Assembly (NCBI RefSeq): GCF_003610405.1
Contig: NZ_RAQC01000001.1
Location: forward strand, 1 to 64,000
Direction: 5' to 3'
DNA from: Microbacterium sp. AG238
GTDB taxonomy: Bacteria > Actinomycetota > Actinomycetes > Actinomycetales > Microbacteriaceae
Length of the DNA stretch: 64,000 bases
Shown here one piece after another: positions 53,340 to 61,949 of this stretch. The notes beneath the pieces were generated by a model. The model was not told where the DNA came from and made no database searches. It saw nothing but the letters and a program-made list of their open reading frames with translations. The translations under genes were made by a program, and so were the position numbers. Numbering within the stretch: position 1 is the stretch's first letter; the number at the start of each line of letters is the position of its first letter.

Positions 53340-54260
53340 ATGCGAAGCGCCGAGTACCCGGCACCCGAGAGGGTGCTGCTGCACCTGAGCGACACCCACC
53401 TGCGAGCCGCCGGCTCGCAACTCTTCGACCGCGTCGACGCGGCTGCGCACCTGCGCCGCGCTCTCGACGCGATCGAGACGGCAGCCCTCCGTCCTGACGG
53501 GATCGTCTTCACCGGCGACCTCGTCGACCTCGGCGAGCGCGGCGCTTACGCCGAACTGCGCGACCTGGTCGAGCCGTTCGCCGAGCGTCTCGGCACCCGG
53601 GTGTTCTGGGTGATGGGCAATCACGACGACCGTGCGGGGTTCCGCGAGACCCTGTGGCGCGAGTCCGGCACCACCGAGACCGCCGATCGGGTCGACGAGA
53701 TCGACGGGCTCCGGCTCATCACCCTCGACACGAGTGTTCCCGGCGCACACCACGGCGAGGTGCGCCCCGCGCAGCTCGCGTGGCTGCGGGAGGTGCTGTC
53801 GACGCCCGCCCCGCTCGGCTCGATCCTCGCGATGCACCATCCGCCGGTGCCGAGCGTGCTGCCGCTGGCCGCGAGCGTCGAGCTGCGCGACCAGCGTTCG
53901 CTCGCCCCGGTCCTCGCCGGGTCGGACGTGCGCGCCATCATCGCCGGACACCTGCACTACTCGACGTTCGCGACCTTCGCCGGCATCCCCGTCTCGGTGG
54001 CCTCATCGACCTGCTACGCCCAGGACCTTACGGTTCCGGTGGGCGGCACCCGCCCGCAGGACGGCGCCCAGTCGTTCAACTTCGTGCACGTCTACGACGA
54101 CACGGTCGTCCACTCGGTTGTGCCGATCGACGCGCCGACGACGCTGGAGTACACCGACGCGCGTGAAGCTCAGCGGCGCCTGGCCGAGGCCGGGATCGCT
54201 CCCGTCAGCGCTTCACGCCGGAGCGCGCCGCCGACGCGTCCCGTACCTGTCCTTCGCTGA
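53340..54260 (+). CDS. CpdA-type metallophosphoesterase
   Basis: 306 residues. All five calcineurin-like metal motifs are present: [37 protein letters not shown] and AGHLHYS. The overall pattern fits class III cyclic-nucleotide phosphodiesterases (CpdA/Rv0805-like); the true substrate may be cyclic nucleotides or another phosphodiester. The ATG has a GGAAGAG ribosome site. Its last 56 bases overlap, tail to tail, the 3' end of the Stealth gene on the other strand. Confidence 0.86.
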   Translation: MRSAEYPAPERVLLHLSDTHLRAAGSQLFDRVDAAAHLRRALDAIETAALRPDGIVFTGDLVDLGERGAYAELRDLVEPFAERLGTRVFWVMGNHDDRAGFRETLWRESGTTETADRVDEIDGLRLITLDTSVPGAHHGEVRPAQLAWLREVLSTPAPLGSILAMHHPPVPSVLPLAASVELRDQRSLAPVLAGSDVRAIIAGHLHYSTFATFAGIPVSVASSTCYAQDLTVPVGGTRPQDGAQSFNFVHVYDDTVVHSVVPIDAPTTLEYTDAREAQRRLAEAGIAPVSASRRSAPPTRPVPVLR

Positions 54261-55794
54261 CGGCCGGGATCTCCCACGGCGCGCGGATGGGGAACATCCG
54301 CTCGAGCACATCGCGCAGTGAGCTCACGCGGATCTCTTCGGGGACCTCGGTCTCGCCGCCGTCGTTCAGGCAGAACATGTCGATGTCGCGACGCTTCGCG
54401 AGACGTTCCATGCCTGCGAGCGAGCGCGCGAGCGTCGTCTGGACGTACCGGGTGCGTGGCACCGAGGTGGGAAGCGCGCGGCCGGTGAACATCGCGTAGT
54501 AGTGGTAGAGCGAGTTGGTCACCGAGATGTCCGTCGCGGCACGGAAGCGGGATGCGGCGGTGCGCCGGAAGTCCTCGGGGAAGGTCTGCTCGAGCTCGCT
54601 CATGACGCTCCGGCGCAGCGGTGCGGCGCAGTGCTCGAGGTCGCGCACGATGACGCGCCCGAACCGCTCCTGCAGGAGGGCGCGATTGACGCGCAACCCG
54701 TTGTCGTGGCCCGAGCGTTCGAGGCGCGGGTCGCCCGAGCCGATGCGCACGTCGCACTCGACGAACGATGAGATGCCCCCGGGCGAGAAGAACAGCTCGG
54801 GGTGCACCGGGCGGCCGAAGAACATGTCGTCGTTCGAGTACAGGAAATGCTCGGCGAGGCCGTCGATGCGGTGCAGCTGTGCTTCGACGGCGTGCGAGTT
54901 GTGGGTCGGGAGCGTCGAGGGGTCGGCGAAGAACTCCTCGCTCCGCACGATGGTCACCTTGGGGTGCTCGGCGAGCCACGCCGGTGCGGGGGAGTCGGTG
55001 GCAATGAAGATGCGGCGGACCCAGGGGGCGTACATGTGGACGCTTCGCAGCGCGTATCGCAGCTCGTCGACATGGCGGTACCGAGCCGGACCGTCGTCGC
55101 CTTCTCCGACGACGTACTCGGAGAGCTGCGCCGCACGCTGCCGTTGGAACTCGCTGGCCGATCCGTCGACCCAGGAGAACACCATGTCGATGTCGTGCGT
55201 GACTTCTCGGGGGTGAGGGTCGAGCATTCCCACGACGGTCTGCCATTGCCGGCCGTATCGCGTCGCCGTGACGATCTCGACGTCCTGCGCGGGGGTGATG
55301 CGACGCATCAGGGCATTGGCCTGAGGTGCCTCGACGGAGGTCTCCCCGAAGCGCCAGAACTCCACCCGTACGCCGTACTCGTGGTCGTATCTACGTCCTC
55401 CCGTGGCGCTCACGCGCGGACGGTAGGCGCGGACGGCGTGCGGCGCCGCGGCGGGGATGGTCGCATCTGCGGCGAAGACCGGCGCCGCGCCCTTCGCCTT
55501 GAGGTAGAGCGGCTCGTTCCGACCGAGCGCGCGCAGTGCCGTCGCGGTGCGCTCCGCGTCTGCGAGGTCGACCGCGAGGGCGGGGGTATGGAGATCGTGA
55601 CGGATCAGCAGCGCGCGGATGCCGGCCGCGTCGAGCGCGTCGGCGAGCAGCAGCAGATCAGCGGTCCGGGCGGCATCGGGCGTCGTGGCGTCGTGGACGA
55701 GACGCAGAATGCCCTCGTCGAGGACGACCTCGTCGCGTCGCGCGGGCAGATCGATCCAGGGGTTCTCGCGGCGGGGCAGAGCGGAAAGGGCCAG
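54205..55794 (-). CDS. Stealth-family sugar-phosphate transferase
   Basis: 529 residues. The four Stealth conserved regions are present: CR1 [12 protein letters not shown]2 [17 protein letters not shown]3 [15 protein letters not shown] with [12 protein letters not shown], and CR4 MFCLNDGGE. These enzymes transfer sugar-1-phosphate to build phosphodiester-linked capsule or wall polymers. No ATG, GTG or TTG is found near the natural N-terminus. GAGGAG followed by 6 bases and an in-frame CTG (55794) gives the best start. The first in-frame GTG would lose over 120 residues. Its 3' end overlaps the metallophosphoesterase gene by 56 bases. Confidence 0.88.
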   Translation of the reverse strand: MALSALPRRENPWIDLPARRDEVVLDEGILRLVHDATTPDAARTADLLLLADALDAAGIRALLIRHDLHTPALAVDLADAERTATALRALGRNEPLYLKAKGAAPVFAADATIPAAAPHAVRAYRPRVSATGGRRYDHEYGVRVEFWRFGETSVEAPQANALMRRITPAQDVEIVTATRYGRQWQTVVGMLDPHPREVTHDIDMVFSWVDGSASEFQRQRAAQLSEYVVGEGDDGPARYRHVDELRYALRSVHMYAPWVRRIFIATDSPAPAWLAEHPKVTIVRSEEFFADPSTLPTHNSHAVEAQLHRIDGLAEHFLYSNDDMFFGRPVHPELFFSPGGISSFVECDVRIGSGDPRLERSGHDNGLRVNRALLQERFGRVIVRDLEHCAAPLRRSVMSELEQTFPEDFRRTAASRFRAATDISVTNSLYHYYAMFTGRALPTSVPRTRYVQTTLARSLAGMERLAKRRDIDMFCLNDGGETEVPEEIRVSSLRDVLERMFPIRAPWEIPAVSEGQVRDASAARSGVKR

Positions 55795-55806
55795 GGTTTC
55801 CTCCTC
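55792..55806 (-). promoter_or_regulatory. Ribosome site pointing at a CTG start (Stealth gene)
   Basis: GAGGAG on the minus strand (55806-55801), a 6-base spacer GAAACC, then CTG (55794-55792) in frame. The geometry is the same as at hemE. Confidence 0.45.
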
Positions 55807-55829
55807 GGGGGAATGGTGTGTTCGTAGGC

Positions 55830-55835
55830 AGACTA
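55830..55835 (-). promoter_or_regulatory. -10 box of the Stealth gene
   Basis: TAGTCT on the minus strand would start a transcript near 55823, with a leader of about 29 bases that includes GAGGAG and ends at the proposed CTG start. Confidence 0.4.
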
Positions 55836-55914
55836 GACATTCTCCGTTACATCGGTGTTTCCGCGCACCTCGGAGAGCCTGCACAGATCGAGACGCGGCC
55901 GGCTGCGCTGTCGA

Positions 55915-55920
55915 TAGGCT
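55915..55920 (+). promoter_or_regulatory. -10 box of a probable leaderless promoter (aldo/keto reductase)
   Basis: TAGGCT, 6 bases before the GTG at 55927. No Shine-Dalgarno sequence is present. Confidence 0.5.
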
Positions 55921-55926
55921 CGGATC

Positions 55927-56997
55927 GTGACCGCCTCGCCCCGCTTCCCCGCTTCGCGCGGCGGAGACCTGCACCGTCCCTACAACGCCGCCCCCGACCG
56001 CTACGAGAGCAGCGAATATCGCCAGGTCGGCTCGTCGGGGCTGTTCCTGCCGCCGATCTCGCTGGGCCTCTGGTGGAACTTCGGAGACAACATCCCCTTC
56101 GACCGTCAGCGCGAGGTGCTGCGGCACGCGTTCGATCGCGGGATCACCCACTTCGACCTCGCGAACAACTACGGACCGCCCTACGGTTCGGCCGAGACGA
56201 ACTTCGGGCGCATGATGCGCGAGGATTTCGCTCCCTACCGCGATGAGCTGATCATCTCGTCCAAGGCGGGATACGACATGTGGGACGGCCCCTACGGCAA
56301 CCACGGATCGCGGAAGTACCTCATCGCCAGCGCCGAACAGTCGCTGAAGCGGATGAGCGTCGACTACGTCGACATCTTCTACTCGCACCGCGAGGACGAC
56401 ACGACGCCGATCGAAGAGACGGTGGGAGCGCTCGACGCGCTGGTGCGACAGGGCAAGGCGCTCTACGTCGGCATCTCGTCGTACTCGGCCGAGAACTCCG
56501 CCCGTGCCGCCGCGGTGGCCCGCGAACTCGGCACGCCGCTGGTGATCCACCAGCCGTCGTACTCCATTCTCAACCGCTGGATCGAAGACGGGCTCACCGA
56601 TCAGCTGCGCCGCGACGGGATGGGAGCCATCGGCTTCATGCCCCTCCAGCAGGGCCTGCTGACGGGCCGGTACCTCGGCGACGGCACGTCGGAGCGTTCG
56701 ATGCAGCGCTTCTCGCTGCCTGACGACGGGCGGCTTTCGCCCTCGGCGCTCGCCGGCCTGCGGGAGCTGGGCGACCTCGCCCGCGAGCGCGGGCAGACCC
56801 TCGCGCAGCTCGCCATCCGCTGGACTTTGCGCGACCCCGTGGTCGCTTCCGCCCTCATCGGCGCATCGCGCACGGCTCAGCTCGACGAGAATCTCGCTGC
56901 CCTCGACGGGCCCGACCTCACCGACGACGAGCTCCGGCGGATCGACGACATCGCTGCTCGCATCGGCTCGATCTGGGACGGGCCGGACGGCTCATGA
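55927..56997 (+). CDS. Aldo/keto reductase, YghZ/MgrA-like
   Basis: 356 residues. The AKR barrel has the catalytic pattern FDLANNYGPPYGSAE (Asp and Tyr), SSKAGYDMW (Lys) and FYSHRED (His). The GNHGSRKYL insertion and length match the L-glyceraldehyde-3-phosphate reductase (YghZ/MgrA) subgroup. It would reduce small aldehydes, possibly methylglyoxal, with NADPH. The stop overlaps ispE by 4 bases, so it leads an operon with ispE and the acetyltransferase gene. Confidence 0.9.
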   Translation: MTASPRFPASRGGDLHRPYNAAPDRYESSEYRQVGSSGLFLPPISLGLWWNFGDNIPFDRQREVLRHAFDRGITHFDLANNYGPPYGSAETNFGRMMREDFAPYRDELIISSKAGYDMWDGPYGNHGSRKYLIASAEQSLKRMSVDYVDIFYSHREDDTTPIEETVGALDALVRQGKALYVGISSYSAENSARAAAVARELGTPLVIHQPSYSILNRWIEDGLTDQLRRDGMGAIGFMPLQQGLLTGRYLGDGTSERSMQRFSLPDDGRLSPSALAGLRELGDLARERGQTLAQLAIRWTLRDPVVASALIGASRTAQLDENLAALDGPDLTDDELRRIDDIAARIGSIWDGPDGS

Positions 56998-57935
56998 GCC
57001 TCAGCGCCGTCCCCGACCGCGTGCGTGTGCGGGCTCCCGGCAAGATCAACCTGTTCCTCGACGTCGGAGCCGTGCAGGACGACGGTTACCATGACGTCGC
57101 CTCGGTGTATCAGGCCGTCTCGCTGTACGAGGATCTGGTGGCGACGCCTGCGGACGACTTCACCGTGACCGTCGTGGACGAAGCCGGCGAACCCGTGCCC
57201 GGCGTTCCCCTGGACGATCGAAACCTCGCCCTGCGCGCGGCGCGGATGGTGGCGCGAGAGGTCGGCTATCTGGGTGGCGTGCATCTGGACATCTGCAAGT
57301 CCGTACCGGTCGCCGGCGGCATGGGCGGGGGCTCGGCGGATGCCGCGGCGGCCCTCGTGGCTTGCGACGCGTTGTGGGGCGCCGGGCTCACGTCTCCGGC
57401 GCTGCAGGAGCTGGCTGCGCGCCTGGGGGCCGACGTCCCGTTCTCGCTCATGGGTGGCAGCGCGGTGGGCACGGGGCGCGGCGATCGCTTGAGCCCGGCG
57501 CTCGGGCGAGCCCGCTTCGACTGGGTCGTGGTCGCCGACGGCGGCGGCCTCTCGACCCCGGAGGTGTACGCAGCGCTCGACCGGCTGCGAGCCGACCGGC
57601 GGCCCGACATCGCCCCGCGCCCCGAGGCGCCCGAGGTCGACCCGGTCGTCCTCCAGGCGCTGCGCTCGGGGTCTCCCGACCTCCTCGCGAGCGCTCTGCG
57701 CAACGATCTGCAGGAAGCGGCGTGCGCGCTGCGGCCGGACCTGTGCGACCTGCTCGATGGCGCCGTGGAACTCGGCGCGTTGGCGGGGATCGTGTCGGGG
57801 TCCGGCCCGACTCTCGCCTTTCTCGCCGCCGATGCCACGGCTGCGCGCGCTCTCGAGCAGAACCTGTCCGCGATGGGCCACCGTGCCCGTCATGTCTCCG
57901 GCCCGGTGACGGGCGCGAAAGTGGTGACCCGATGA
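56994..57935 (+). CDS. ispE: 4-diphosphocytidyl-2-C-methyl-D-erythritol kinase
   Basis: 313 residues. GHMP-kinase motifs: VRAPGKINLFLDVG at the N-terminus, the ATP loop PVAGGMGGGSADAAAAL, and the C-terminal GIVSGSGPTLAFL. It phosphorylates CDP-methylerythritol in the MEP route to isoprenoids. The ATG overlaps the aldo/keto reductase stop (ATGA), and its own stop overlaps the next gene in the same way. Confidence 0.95.
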   Translation: MSLSAVPDRVRVRAPGKINLFLDVGAVQDDGYHDVASVYQAVSLYEDLVATPADDFTVTVVDEAGEPVPGVPLDDRNLALRAARMVAREVGYLGGVHLDICKSVPVAGGMGGGSADAAAALVACDALWGAGLTSPALQELAARLGADVPFSLMGGSAVGTGRGDRLSPALGRARFDWVVVADGGGLSTPEVYAALDRLRADRRPDIAPRPEAPEVDPVVLQALRSGSPDLLASALRNDLQEAACALRPDLCDLLDGAVELGALAGIVSGSGPTLAFLAADATAARALEQNLSAMGHRARHVSGPVTGAKVVTR

Positions 57936-59257
57936 CCGAGACCCCGAACCCCCTGATGCATCGCGACGTCGACGAGGCGTCCCGCCGTGCTCTTGCCCAG
58001 CGCGGACTGACCTATCGAACGGTGCCGGCCGCCGAGCCGGCGTTCGACGGCTGGATCCAGGCCGTCGCGCGCGGCTTCCAGGACGGCGAGCGCTCGGCCG
58101 AGCAGATCGCCGGCGCGCGCGGCAGGAACAGTGATCGGCGGCTGACCGGTGTGTTCGACGAGAGCGGACCGATGCCGGAGGTGGCGGTCGGTACGGTCGC
58201 GTCGTGGGCGTCCGAACTCACCGTGCCGGGTGGGACGATCCCCGCCGGTGCGATCAGCGCCGTCACCGTCGCGCAGACGCACCGGCGTCGCGGCATCGCA
58301 CGAGCGCTCCTCGAGGGCGAGGTCCGCACGGTCGCCGCGGCGGGGCTCCCCGTCGCGATGCTCACGGTGACCGAGTCGACGCTGTACGGTCGCTACGGCT
58401 TCGCTTCGGCGGCATCCGCCGCGATCCTCGACATCGACACGCGCCGCGTGCGCTGGAGCGGACCGACGCCGGAGGGGCGCCTCGACTTCGTCGAACGCAC
58501 CGTCGCGCGCGACGTGGTCGCGACGCTCCACGAGCGCACACGCCGCCGCACCCCCGGCGACATCGCCCTGCCGCCGGGGCACGGCGACCGCTTCACCGGC
58601 ACCGACCCCGATGCGAAGGACGGCGGCGACATCCGGTGCGTGCAGTACCGCGACGCGGCGGGAGAGGTGCGCGGCATCCTCACCTACACGCTCGCGCCTC
58701 ACGAGCGCGACATCGTCAAGGGCACGGCGAAGGTGACGATCCTGATCGCCGAGACCGACGACGCCTATGCCGCGCTGTGGCGGTTCCTCCTCGAACTCGA
58801 TCTCGTGGCGCATGTCCATGCCGAGCTGTGCTCGGTGGACGAGCCGGCCCTGTGGATGATCGGCGATCGGCGTGCCGCGTCGGTCACGGTCTTCGACCAC
58901 CAGTACCTGCGCATCGTGGACGTGCCCGCGGCTCTCCGGGCACGCACGTACGGCGCCGCGGGACGCGTGGTGCTGCGGGTGAGCGATCCGCTCGAGATCG
59001 CGGCGGGGGACTACCTGCTGACGGTCGATGACCACGGCGCCGCCACGGTGTCCGCGGCGACGGATGCCGACGACGCCGGAGGCACCGCCGGGGCCGAGAC
59101 GCTCGAACTGTCGGTCGTCGAGCTCGCGGCCGTGTATCTCGGTGGCGTGTCGCCCGAGACGCTCGGGCGGGCCGGGCGGGTGCGAGGCACCGACCTCGCC
59201 GCCGCCTCGCGGATGTTCGCGTCGACGGTCGTTCCCCGCGTCGGCCTCTGGTACTGA
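57932..59257 (+). CDS. Eis-like GNAT N-acetyltransferase
   Basis: 441 residues. The N-terminal GNAT domain has the acetyl-CoA motif VAQTHRRRGIARALL and the ESTLYGRYGFASA segment. A second GNAT-like domain and a C-terminal SCP2-like domain follow, the Eis family plan, and the protein ends with the family's terminal aromatic residue (GLWY). Eis enzymes acetylate amines, including some aminoglycosides and lysines; this substrate is unknown. The ATG overlaps the ispE stop by 4 bases. Confidence 0.88.
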   Translation: MTETPNPLMHRDVDEASRRALAQRGLTYRTVPAAEPAFDGWIQAVARGFQDGERSAEQIAGARGRNSDRRLTGVFDESGPMPEVAVGTVASWASELTVPGGTIPAGAISAVTVAQTHRRRGIARALLEGEVRTVAAAGLPVAMLTVTESTLYGRYGFASAASAAILDIDTRRVRWSGPTPEGRLDFVERTVARDVVATLHERTRRRTPGDIALPPGHGDRFTGTDPDAKDGGDIRCVQYRDAAGEVRGILTYTLAPHERDIVKGTAKVTILIAETDDAYAALWRFLLELDLVAHVHAELCSVDEPALWMIGDRRAASVTVFDHQYLRIVDVPAALRARTYGAAGRVVLRVSDPLEIAAGDYLLTVDDHGAATVSAATDADDAGGTAGAETLELSVVELAAVYLGGVSPETLGRAGRVRGTDLAAASRMFASTVVPRVGLWY

Positions 59258-59351
59258 ACGTCCGCGGAGAGCCCTCTCGCGAGTCGGGATGCGTCTTTTT
59301 AGTCCATTTCACGACATGACGCAACACGGCCCGGGTGTCGGTTCCGAACGC

Positions 59352-59357
59352 TAGCGT
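59352..59357 (+). promoter_or_regulatory. -10 box upstream of the DUF427 gene
   Basis: TAGCGT, 26 bases before the ATG, with GGAGGG as ribosome site. It is the likely promoter of the DUF427-OpuC-type operon. The rest of the 126-base gap shows a short T-run (59294-59298) but no convincing hairpin. Confidence 0.4.
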
Positions 59358-59383
59358 GAGAGACCACAACGGAGGGCGGCGCC

Positions 59384-59674
59384 ATGCGTGCACGACTGGG
59401 CGACACGATCGTCGCTGAAGCCGACGAGAGCGATCTCGTGCGGATCGAGGGAAACTGGTACTTCCCGCCTCGGAGCATCGCTCCGGGCGTCCTGACCGAA
59501 AGCGACACGGCCTACACCTGCGCTTGGAAGGGCGACGCCCAGTACTTCGACGTCGCCGGGTCGGCCGACAAGGCATGGTCGTACCCGACGCCGTATCCCA
59601 CCGCGATCGAGCGCGTCGGCACCGACTTCTCGGGCTACGTCGCGTTCGACCGCTCGGTCGTGATCGAGAGCTGA
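59384..59674 (+). CDS. DUF427 small protein
   Basis: 96 residues covering one DUF427 domain: FPPRSIAPGVLTESD, TAYTCAWKGDAQYFDV and AWSYPTPYPTA are its typical motifs. Its function is unknown. It ends 4 bases before the osmoprotectant ATPase gene and probably is cotranscribed with it. Confidence 0.9.
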   Translation: MRARLGDTIVAEADESDLVRIEGNWYFPPRSIAPGVLTESDTAYTCAWKGDAQYFDVAGSADKAWSYPTPYPTAIERVGTDFSGYVAFDRSVVIES

Positions 59675-59678
59675 ACGC

Positions 59679-60500
59679 GTGATCGAGTTCCGCGACGTCG
59701 TCAAAGAGTTCCCCGACGGCACCCGCGCGGTGCAGGACTTCTCTCTCGTCATCCCGTCTCATCAGACGACCGTCTTCGTGGGGTCTTCCGGATGCGGCAA
59801 GACGACTCTTCTGCGCATGATCAATCGGATGGTCGAGCCGACCTCCGGCGCCATCGAGATCGACGGCGAGAGCGTCGCGACCGGCTCCCCGGTGCAGCTG
59901 CGCCGCCGCATCGGCTACGTCATGCAGAACTCCGGCCTGCTGCCGCACTTCACCGTCGCCGACAACATCGCCACCGTGCCCGTCCTCACCGGCACGAGCC
60001 GGCGCGACGCGCGGCGCCGGGCGCTCGAGCTCATGGAGACGGTCGGACTCGACACGCGCATGGCGGATCGTTACCCGAGCCAGCTGTCGGGCGGCCAGCA
60101 GCAGCGCGTGGGCGTGGCCCGCGGCCTCGCCAACGACCCGAACATCCTTCTGATGGACGAGCCCTTCGGCGCCGTCGACCCCATCGTGCGAGACGAGCTG
60201 CAGCAGGAGCTGCTGCGTCTGCAGCGCGAGCTCGGCAAGACCGTCGTCTTCGTCACCCACGACATCGACGAGGCGTTCCTCCTCGGCGACCAGGTCGTGA
60301 TCCTCGCCGCCGGCGCGCACAAGCTGCAGGTCGGCTCTCCCAGCGAGATCATTCGCGACCCTGCCGACGAGTTCGTCGCCAGCTTCATCGGAGTCGAGCG
60401 GGGCAAGCGTGCTCTGCATGTCGAGCGGACGGCGAACGGAGCGGTGCTCGTCGATTCCGAGGGGCGCACGCAGGGCGCCCTGGTCGAAGGCGACGTCTGA
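59679..60500 (+). CDS. opuCA: Osmoprotectant ABC transporter ATPase (OpuCA type)
   Basis: 273 residues. One ABC domain with Walker A GSSGCGKTT, signature LSGGQQQR and Walker B LLMDEPFGAVD; the FGAVDP variant is typical of OpuA/OpuC/ProV. A short C-terminal region (GKRALHVERTANGAVLVD) looks like a reduced regulatory domain without clear CBS repeats. It drives uptake of compatible solutes such as glycine betaine or carnitine. The start is GTG. Confidence 0.91.
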   Translation: MIEFRDVVKEFPDGTRAVQDFSLVIPSHQTTVFVGSSGCGKTTLLRMINRMVEPTSGAIEIDGESVATGSPVQLRRRIGYVMQNSGLLPHFTVADNIATVPVLTGTSRRDARRRALELMETVGLDTRMADRYPSQLSGGQQQRVGVARGLANDPNILLMDEPFGAVDPIVRDELQQELLRLQRELGKTVVFVTHDIDEAFLLGDQVVILAAGAHKLQVGSPSEIIRDPADEFVASFIGVERGKRALHVERTANGAVLVDSEGRTQGALVEGDV

Positions 60501-60501
60501 C

Positions 60502-61185
60502 GTGTCGTGGATCTGGTCGAACCTCGACCTCATCTTCTCGCTCGCCCTCGACCACATCCGGCAGAGCGTCATCGCCATCGTGCTGGGGCTGGTGCTCTCC
60601 GTGCCGCTCGGGTGGGTGGCGTGGCGGTACCGTCTGCTGCGCGGGTGGGTGATCACCCTGACCGGCCTGCTGTACACCATCCCCTCACTCGCGTTGCTCG
60701 TCCTGCTGCCGAGCGCGCTCGGGTACGGCATCCGTACCGAGACGAACCTCATCGTCGGGCTGACGATCTACGCGATCGCGATCCAGACCCGCTCGGTGGC
60801 CGATGGCTTCGACTCGGTCGATCCGGGCGTCCGGCAGGCGGCCACGGCGATGGGATACGGCGGGTTCCGGCGATTCTGGGCCGTCGATCTGCCCCTGTCC
60901 GGCCCCGTGCTGCTCGCGGGCCTGCGGGTGATGGCCGTCTCGACCGTGTCGCTCGCCACGGTCGGCATCCTCGTCGGCGTCACGAACCTCGGCTATCTGT
61001 TCACCAACGGCATCCAGCGTCGCCTCCTCGAAGAGGTGTTCGCGGGCATCGTCGCCGTCGCGGTCATCGCGCTCGTCATCGATGCGCTGCTCGTGGTGAT
61101 CGGCCGCATCGTCATGCCGTGGGCCCACGCCGGCTCGGTCCGCCGCGACCGCCGCGCGCGCCGCCGACGGGAGGCGACTGCATGA
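60502..61185 (+). CDS. opuCB: Osmoprotectant ABC transporter permease (OpuCB type)
   Basis: 227 residues, about six membrane segments. It has the QAATAMGYGGFRRFWAVDLPL EAA-type loop and the TIPSLALLVLLP segment conserved in OpuCB/OpuCD permeases. The GTG at 60502 was chosen because it begins one base after the ATPase stop; in-frame sequence further upstream lies over the ATPase gene. The basic C-terminus is followed by a 4-base overlap with the second permease gene. Confidence 0.9.
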   Translation: MSWIWSNLDLIFSLALDHIRQSVIAIVLGLVLSVPLGWVAWRYRLLRGWVITLTGLLYTIPSLALLVLLPSALGYGIRTETNLIVGLTIYAIAIQTRSVADGFDSVDPGVRQAATAMGYGGFRRFWAVDLPLSGPVLLAGLRVMAVSTVSLATVGILVGVTNLGYLFTNGIQRRLLEEVFAGIVAVAVIALVIDALLVVIGRIVMPWAHAGSVRRDRRARRRREATA

Positions 61186-61895
61186 ACGTCTTCATCGACG
61201 CCATCGCCTGGGTCCTCGACCCCGCCCAGTACACCGGCAGCAACTCGGTGCCGTTCCTGATCGGCCAGCAGCTGTTCTACACCTTCGTCTCGGTGCTGAT
61301 CGCCGCGGTCATGGCGGTGCCGATCGGCTGGGCCATCGGGCACACCGGCAAGGGTCGTGAGTTCGCGGTGGCCGTGTCGGGAGCGGCCCGCGCCATCCCG
61401 TCGTTCGGCCTGCTGATCCTGCTGATCCTGCTGCTCGGGGTCACCCAGAAGACCGAGGCGGCGTTCATCACCTTCGTCGTGCTGGCGATTCCGCCACTGC
61501 TCGCGGGTGCCTACAGCGGACTGCAGGCGATCGATCGTCGGACGATCGACGCGGCACGGGCCGTCGGCATGACGGAGTGGCAGATCCTCTGGCGTGTCGA
61601 GGTGCCGCTCGGCCTGCCGCTGCTCATCGGCGGACTGCGCTCGGCGGTGCTCCAGGTGGTGGCGACGGTGACGATCGCGGGTTACACCGACCTCGGCGGC
61701 CTCGGCTTCCGCATCATCCAGGGCATCGACCTCCGTGCCATCGACCAGGTGCTCGGCGCAGCCCTCGTGCTCGCGGTGCTCGCCCTCCTGCTCGACGCCG
61801 TCTTCGCCCTCCTCCAACGCCTCAGCGTGCCGCGGGGCATCCGCGCCGCCGACGCCCCGCAGCGCACCCGCCGGCCCGTCGCCGCGACCGCCTGA
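61182..61895 (+). CDS. opuCD: Osmoprotectant ABC transporter permease (OpuCD type)
   Basis: 237 residues, about six membrane segments. The EAA-type loop is DAARAVGMTEWQILWRVEVPLGLP, and the helix AIPSFGLLILLILLLG matches its partner. It forms the membrane pore with OpuCB. The start ATGA overlaps the opuCB stop. A 54-base gap leads to the binding-protein gene. Confidence 0.9.
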   Translation: MNVFIDAIAWVLDPAQYTGSNSVPFLIGQQLFYTFVSVLIAAVMAVPIGWAIGHTGKGREFAVAVSGAARAIPSFGLLILLILLLGVTQKTEAAFITFVVLAIPPLLAGAYSGLQAIDRRTIDAARAVGMTEWQILWRVEVPLGLPLLIGGLRSAVLQVVATVTIAGYTDLGGLGFRIIQGIDLRAIDQVLGAALVLAVLALLLDAVFALLQRLSVPRGIRAADAPQRTRRPVAATA

Positions 61896-61949
61896 CCGAC
61901 CATCCCGACCCACAGCACCCCACCGTCGCACCACCAGAAAGAGGAACCC

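Noticed and set aside
59258..59298. Possible terminator after the Eis-like gene (GAGAG/CTCTC then TTTTT)
   Set aside because: The loop would have two bases only and the T-run is more than 15 bases from the stem, so it is not a credible intrinsic terminator.
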